Source of the DNA: Clavulina sp. PMI_390
Taxonomy: Eukaryota > Basidiomycota > Agaricomycetes > Cantharellales > Hydnaceae
Assembly: GCA_015039315.1 (NCBI GenBank)
Contig: WIDE01000025.1
Location: forward strand, 362,905 to 426,904
DNA: 64,000 bases
Reading direction: 5' to 3'
Numbering within the stretch: position 1 is the first letter of the stretch; each line of letters starts with the position of its first letter. Below are positions 58,333 through 64,000 of the stretch, in pieces. The notes under the pieces were generated by a model, which worked only from the letters and a program-made list of their open reading frames with translations, was not told the origin of the DNA and did no database searches. The translations under genes and the position numbers were made by a program.

Positions 58333-60075
58333 GTGGTAGTGTGCGCGCGCTATGGGATGGAGACACTAGGCACTGGCTAATTCTTCGATTGTATGAGCGA
58401 TAAGGCCCTAGTTCTCGGCTACAAAGCGAAAGAAAGGTTTCCTCGGGACGAGCCAAGTTGAATGCACGAGGCAGGCGGTCAAGGAAGCGTGCGACTGAGT
58501 GGAGCAAGAGCCATAGATAGTACACCCAAGATTTGATGAGTTGGAATGAATTGAACATCACGCATGTGAAGTTTTCTTCTGATGGGTCGACGCCCAATTA
58601 TCCAGGTTGTACGTCAAACGCCACTGCTATCCACTCTATGCAGTCATGGAGGCTGAGTCACAACACGGTTACGGGCCGTGACCATCCCCGACTGAATAAG
58701 GAGGGTTTTGTAGGTGCTGGGGCTTCGGCTTTCGGGAATAACAATAGTATTTTTCGGAAATACATGTACCTTCTCACGTTACGGTTTCTGAGGAACTGAT
58801 TGGCTGGAGAAATTTTGTGGAGCTGGAAATTCCGCTGAACAAACGTTCCTTCGGGCGATTCGGACTCCTGCTTCAACTGAATACATGTCTGCAATGTCAA
58901 AGTCTCTGCTGTTTACCGTGATAATCTGGCCGATATGTAGGAAGAGGATTCAGCTAAGTATTGCGGCAGTGGCACCATAAAATGTCATTTACATCACTCG
59001 CAAAATCTAAGGCTGTCCGCCGAAGCAAAAGCTGTAACTTGCTGGTGGCAAAGCTTTGGTGAAATAGTGAGCGCATTGGCGGTATATTACCGGTACTGTA
59101 TGAGCTACCGCCGGGCGAGATAGTTAGGATCCTTTCTATCAGGATCTGGATACCTTGGCAAGTGCTGCACGGACTCGGAGACGACTCGATCTTAGCACAA
59201 GGAATGGATGAGGTGGTTTAACGCTCAGACAGAGCTCAGGAAGAGCCAACGCTGCGGCCTTAAATTTTGAACGCTTCCTGCCCTTATGTGGCAAATCGAG
59301 CTGGTAGAAGACCAAGAAGGAGGGCGTTCATGCGCTAAGTGTGCCTCCAACATGCTGATCGATTCCTTGCTCCAGATCACCCAGAGTAGCGCTTTAGAGC
59401 CGCTTAGAATGTCCAAAAATGGTATTGATATAGATATGATGAAGTGAAGTGAGACTCTTTGATAGCGAGAGATGGAATTGACGTTGCGATTTTGTGATGT
59501 ATACATGTACATGTACAAAAAGTTGAGAGGCGAGAAATTTGAGAGGAAACCAAGACTCCAAAGCAATTTCTTGGGCATGAGAGGTCAAAATGGTATACGG
59601 GGATATGACGCATGAGTTTGGTGTTGATTGCAGGTGGTCGGGAGACAGACATTCAGTCGGGGACTTGGCGCTTGCCGCCGCTACCGATCCAATGGCAGCG
59701 CTCCGCCTTCGTCTCGCAGTCACGTTCGGTCGTGCTTCTTTGGGAATACCTTCAATCTCGGCTCCCTTTCACGAGTTTAGCTGGTCAATTGCCTGCTCGA
59801 CTCATAACCAGGTAGCCGTCTCTATGGCAATCATCCTGATTCGGGCGCTGTCGCATGCGAAGATCCGCCAAACCTCATCGCGCTTTATGAGTGATCCTCA
59901 CGAATCTCAACCAATACATGTTGGCCATAGCTACATCATGATTACCAACACTGTGGGAAGGGGTGGTGTCTCTTTCACTGAGCATTCGACTATCACAAAG
60001 CGTTGAGCTGTAAACATCGCACACCCTTTACGCAAATTACTCAATCTTGACTGTAACTGCCACCTATTTTAACGG
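58333..60075. other. Gene-poor region between D3 and D4, no gene seen
   Basis: Lies between divergent D3 and D4 starts. Plus-strand frames such as 59590-60006 have no family resemblance and no splice support. A TACATGTACATGTAC repeat is at about 59500-59515. Confidence 0.35.
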
Positions 60076-61013
60076 ATGGATCCATTTAAGGCTATCGATT
60101 CTTCGGTTGAGGGTCCTGAGGAAGACCTCCCTCCAGCTTACACTCCTAGCGCTTCTGGTGCTCCTCTCAATAGCAAACCATGGGGCCCGAAAAGCGAGCT
60201 CGTCGGTCGTTGGGCTGGTACGTATGCTATGGCGCTTTTGTGAAGTCCGCTAATTCGTTTAACGATCGCCTCTTTTACTCTCAGAGAGCGAGAATAACAC
60301 CATCACCTTCACTCATTCCCACCACTCCATCAACAACTTCACCCTCCATGGGCCAGATGGCTCTATCGTGTATTGGGTTATCTGGAAAGGGGCCACCCGG
60401 CTTGAACCCGACAGCAAAATCTTTATCTACAAACCTCATCCAGGCCATGCCGACCTCGCTCAGAATCCTCCAACAACAGGTCCTCTCAATCTAATCCCAA
60501 AGGCCTTCTTTGCCAAACTCAAATCGAAAACTCAGAAATACCACTCGACTATCGACTTCAGCCCAGAGAAAGGCAAAGAGCGATATCATGTGACGACGTT
60601 ATTGCCTCCTGTGAAGGGACAACAAAAGTGAGCGGATCCCGATTTACTCTACTCAGTGATAGTTGCCCTAATCTCTTTATAACTTGCTTGCTATTCTTCA
60701 GTGTTCGTACTATGGAGACGGAGTATGGGACCTGGAGGTGGACAACGGATCCAAAAACCAACGCTCCACAGGCAAGTTGTCAGTACGAAGTTTTGCTGCG
60801 CTTCAATAGAATTGATCATGCGCTCGCTTTCACTGTTTGGAATGTCAGCTGTGGGATGAGAATGGAGAACTCCTCATCGTATACACATCAAATTCGTTCA
60901 TCTTCAAAAAGTCCAGGAACCCAACGTTAGAAGTCAATGCCAAGGTGCTCGAGTACATGGACATGGTGATACTGGGTATGCTGACTCAGTGGGATGATGA
61001 GGATCGGCTATAA
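60076..61013 (+). CDS. DUF6593 protein D4
   Basis: Four exons: 60076-60217, 60285-60627, 60702-60771 and 60849-61013, giving 239 residues. N-terminal PPAY motif (EEDLPPAYTPSA). The DUF6593 pattern is NNTITFTHSHHSINNFTLH, GSIVYWVIWKGATRLEP, KYHSTIDFSPEKGKERYHV, then WRWTTDPKTNAPQ, LWDENGELLIVYTSNSFIF and EYMDMVILGMLTQWDDEDRL. Exon 3 is 70 bases, exactly as in D1 and D2, and intron 3 has a GC donor (CCACAG|GCAAGT) at the same site as in D2. Otherwise the sequence is quite diverged, so D4 is an older duplicate. Function unknown. Confidence 0.78.
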
Positions 61014-61393
61014 GAGGGCGGGGGAACTCTGGTACTTACCATAGGTTTCCTCTACGCAATTCTGCCCAGAGGGAAGATAGTCAATTGCGCTTTACAACGT
61101 CGACCCCAGTGGATTGTGTGGAATAAGATAGTAGTCAAAGGCGAAGGGAGCGTGCGAGTGCCAGCGGAGCTTGGGCCATAAATATCGCGAGTGAGATTTG
61201 ATCCTAGTGTGGCAGCCCCTCAGTCGGTGGCCAATGGAATCTGGCCATCTGGGATCCTCCTGATGGGCAGCCAAGAAAAAAAGGATTTGGTGCATCCAAA
61301 ATCCTCCATCAAATAACACTTTTATCAGCGGGGAGGGGTAGTTCTTTGTCGTGTCATTACACGCACTAAGCAGATGACCCATCAAAAACCAAG
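61014..61393. other. Intergenic, no gene seen
   Basis: Follows D4 and precedes the receiver-domain relic. No trace of the long N-terminal part of an SSK1 gene is seen here. Confidence 0.4.
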
Positions 61394-62030
61394 ATCAAGC
61401 CGCCGATCGGCGTGCTTATTGTCGAAGGTTCGTACACACTCGTTCCTGATCCTCTCCACTGCTCCTCGCTATGCAGGGATTATCGAATGGCGAGATTCAT
61501 TCTCATTAAGTTTTATTTCCAGATAATCGGATCAATCATGAGATTTTGGCAGCGTATATGCGAAAGCGCAAGATCCAATATGCAAAAGCGGACAATGGGC
61601 AAGAGGCAGTGAAGAAATAGCAGACCAGACGATATGATCTCGTCCTCATATGTTCCAATTCTCATCTTATTGCGAATAAATCCTATCTGATTCGTCCTTG
61701 TTCTACTCTGACATTCAGATTGATGTGCAAATGCCAGTAACGGATGGCATGGAAGCGACGAAGGAGATTCACCAGCTCGAAGAGTTATCTACCACATCCT
61801 TCACTGACAATGCGCCAACTATTGGTAGCCAAAGACCTCCGAGTGCTGCATCTGGCTCGAGGTCTGCTTCACCCTCCCACACCTCCGTTATTATCTTCGC
61901 GCTTAACACCTCAGCTTTTCTGGTAGATCGACTCGGAAGCGGGGTGCAATGACTATTTATAAGACCTATCTCTCTTAGGTGGCTTGCCAAGAAGATTGCT
62001 GAACGGATGGCCGCGGATGGCATCGATTAG
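61394..62030 (+). pseudogene. Relic of an SSK1-type response-regulator receiver domain
   Basis: Exon traces at about 61394-61427 (PPIGVLIVE), 61523-61647 (NRINHEILAAYMRKRKIQYA, DNGQEAVKK) and 61719-62030 (DVQMPVTDGMEATKEIHQLE, later LRWLAKKIAERMAADGID) follow the receiver domain of SSK1, the response regulator feeding the HOG MAP-kinase pathway. Damage: TAG at 61618-61620 where a Trp codon is usual; the donor after LVL reads ATATGT instead of GTATGT at 61648; and a one-base loss near 61950 puts a stop into NDYL. Only the C-terminal receiver is present. The phospho-acceptor Asp codon (in DVQMP) is still there. This is a dead fragment, with the functional gene presumably elsewhere in the genome. 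Confidence 0.75.
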
Positions 62031-63827
62031 AAATATCCTCCTCCCCAGCTGTGACTGAACCATGCGCAGAAACTGCGCCTGTCATTGTTGACCCCCCACT
62101 CCACTAGCGATAAGCACTTTTTTCTAAAGACGAGGACTAAATTTGACGACCGTGAAGCAGGACGAGAGCGGTAATTACCCATATTGACCTACATTTCGAT
62201 TTCTCCACTATCTCTCGATTTCCCGTTTATTTCTGTCTCTCGTCGTCCGCGTATGGTACAAATCCTGAAATCCTTCCGCTTCCTGGCTCACGTCCTTGCT
62301 GAGGCACGTCATCTCGCGTCCATTTACTCCTCGCTAATTTCATAGGATCGAACAATTACTACTAGTTCATGTACTTCAGGTATTATTTTCAGGTATTATT
62401 ACTGGCATCTGGGTCAGAAAATTTCCTAATGCGGAAGGTGAAGCCCCGAACATCTGTTCCTCCATTCCCCAGACTCCGAATGCCCCATTGACCATTTTGA
62501 AATATCGGAGCCATCATCCATGGCATATCACGCGCTACTACCAAACGAAGGTTACGAGCGACAATGTCAGTGCCCGTTACGACAACCTTCTGGAGGGGGG
62601 GAACCGTTTATTACGGATCAATGTGTGGGATGTTGGGGAAAATGAATTTTTTTCTCTGTGTTTCTCTGGACTGTACTGTTCCTCTGCAGAGTTCCGTACT
62701 ACTCTACCTTGCTCACGTATAACATGCTATGACACAACGAGCATGGCGTGTCACAGGGCCACTGGCAAACCTTGGTCTTTTGAGATACATCTTGCACTGA
62801 TAGGTCCGATAGAGAACTTTTTATTTCTCAGCTGAATGCTACGGCATTGTATAAGGAGGGAGAGAGTACATAAGGGTATTCATAGTGAGATGAGGAGTCT
62901 TTTGATGATATGACGGTTAACTGCAGTCAGAGCAATTGGCCCGCCTTGCAGATATGGTAAGTTGATCGCGCCTCGAGGTAATCATTTAGAGAGCTCTGTA
63001 CCAGAAGAGTAGCACAGATAGGGACGGATTCAATTAGATATGGGGACGAGTCGCTATCAAAAAACCAAATTTTGGTCATAGCAATCGGAGAGGAGGGACA
63101 TTGACCACAATGAGCCATCCACCACAAAATTATAATCCTTCTAGCATTGGAAAATAGCAGCTATAACTCTCATTTCTCGCATTTAGAGATATAATTGGCA
63201 GCTTTATAGCAATGGTACATCGCAGGTCGAATTCGAAACACCGTAGAGTTCTGACCGGGGTACCCTTCTCCGACCAGATGTTGATCTCCTGATGAAGGCG
63301 CTGAGAGGTTTTCAGACGAGATTTCTTGCGCCATATCAAGATCTAAGAAATGAGTTACCCATAGCATAGAGCGGCCGCTTGGCGTAAGATCGATGCGAAA
63401 GCTGTCGTCGTCACAAAAAGCTTTGGAGGATCAACGGATATTGTTCGATAAAACGACGCTGGGAATCTTGCACACAGAAATAGGGGCCATTTGAGGGGAG
63501 GCGGCGTAGAATCCGTGTACAGTGAGCAGCAAGGATGTTTGATGAAAATCTCGAGGTTCGAATTGGAGGGTCCTTGGCAGATCTCTGCATTGCTACCTGC
63601 GGGCCCGAAATAGCGGAGGGATCGGGACTTCTGCATAAGATCGGATAGAATGACCGGTAGGCATATCTTTTGGTGAATGAAGCAATGTTTGGTGCAGGAG
63701 CATGGTCATACAGTATGAATGACTGCTACGGGCACGAAGCAAGCTTCCCCATTGGAGCTAATACCAAAATTTGCCGCTGGGGCCAGCTGGGTAAGAGTTA
63801 TTGTACTATATTTCCGCCCAGAAAGCT
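62031..63827. other. Gene-poor region, no gene seen
   Basis: Short frames only. A repeated TCAGGTATTAT pair at 62377-62397 is a minor direct repeat. Nothing supported. Confidence 0.35.
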
Positions 63828-64000
63828 ATGGGTGGCACCTTGATTGCATCTCAGACCGTTCTCTTGTCAGATTTGGATCGTGAGCGTGCGACCTGGAAGG
63901 CCGAACGCCGGCGTCATGTGTTTGGCACCCTGGGCTGGCCCTGCATAACTCTATATGTTGGCGCGCTTGCAACAGCGTGGTTCGGGTCCCAGATCATCGG
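63828..64000 (+). CDS. Possible start of an unrecognised gene (runs off right edge)
   Basis: An open frame from the ATG at 63828 reads MGGTLIASQTVLLSDLDRER, then a basic stretch (WKAERRRHVFG), then a hydrophobic stretch (LGWPCITLYVGALATAW) at the window edge. The composition would fit the first exon of a membrane protein. There is no family resemblance and no view of the rest, so it may equally be chance. Confidence 0.25.
   Translation, partial: MGGTLIASQTVLLSDLDRERATWKAERRRHVFGTLGWPCITLYVGALATAWFGSQII

Noticed and set aside
59590..60006. 139-codon plus-strand open frame before D4
   Set aside because: No splice support, no conserved motif, and it ends before the D4 start; treated as chance.
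1..64000. CRISPR array, operons, ribosome binding sites or prophage
   Set aside because: The window is eukaryotic nuclear DNA with spliceosomal introns; no regular spacer-repeat structure was seen.

Overview
This is a stretch of nuclear DNA from a filamentous fungus. Genes are split by many short introns (about 45-90 bases, GT-AG with a few GC-AG), there are no operons, and promoters carry TATA boxes and pyrimidine runs. Several families point to a basidiomycete of the Agaricomycetes: DUF6593 proteins, dynamin/Mx-like GTPases, SYLF proteins with Pro-rich tails, and FAXC-like GSTs. The general look resembles Rhizoctonia/Ceratobasidiaceae, but that is inference and was not tested. All exon joins were derived by hand from splice signals, reading phase and comparison of paralogues; most complete models close exactly in frame.

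Layout. 1-16372: a cassette of dynamin-like GTPase, cation-dependent O-methyltransferase and MuiA-like DUF4140/DUF4139 protein, all on the minus strand and present twice. The first copy has lost most of its methyltransferase; an extra methyltransferase follows the second. 17067-17802: a small cytosolic DUF302-like protein. 18841-22200: the DEAD-box ribosome-biogenesis helicase DRS1, the one clear housekeeping gene. 22873-24563, 33754-35421 and 36192-36983 (cut by a 700-N gap): three SYLF (Ysc84-type) proteins. 25404-29710: three tandem secreted DUF302-like proteins. 29711-33753: about 4 kb with no firm gene. 39766-41655 (plus): a pepsin-family aspartic protease. 42554-43272: a second cytosolic DUF302-like protein. 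44216-45429: an acetoacetate-decarboxylase-like protein. 46439-47396: a FAXC/metaxin-type GST-like gene, followed by its pseudogene copy. 49369-55315: four small secreted, probably GPI-anchored paralogues (S1-S4). 53259-61013: four DUF6593 genes (D1-D4), D1 broken. 61394-62030: the relic of an SSK1-type response-regulator receiver domain.

The window is dominated by local gene-family expansion: nearly every family except DRS1, the protease and the decarboxylase-like gene occurs two to five times, and several copies are broken. Two duplications moved whole arrangements: the dynamin-methyltransferase-MuiA cassette, and a divergent pair (secreted S gene and DUF6593 gene sharing one intergenic promoter). 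Functional links between neighbours are inference only. The most distinctive signals are a 20-base-periodic triple element upstream of both MuiA-like genes, an RS-rich insert inside their DUF4139 domain, PPxY motifs at the N-terminus of every intact DUF6593 protein, and GC-AG introns at one conserved DUF6593 intron site.
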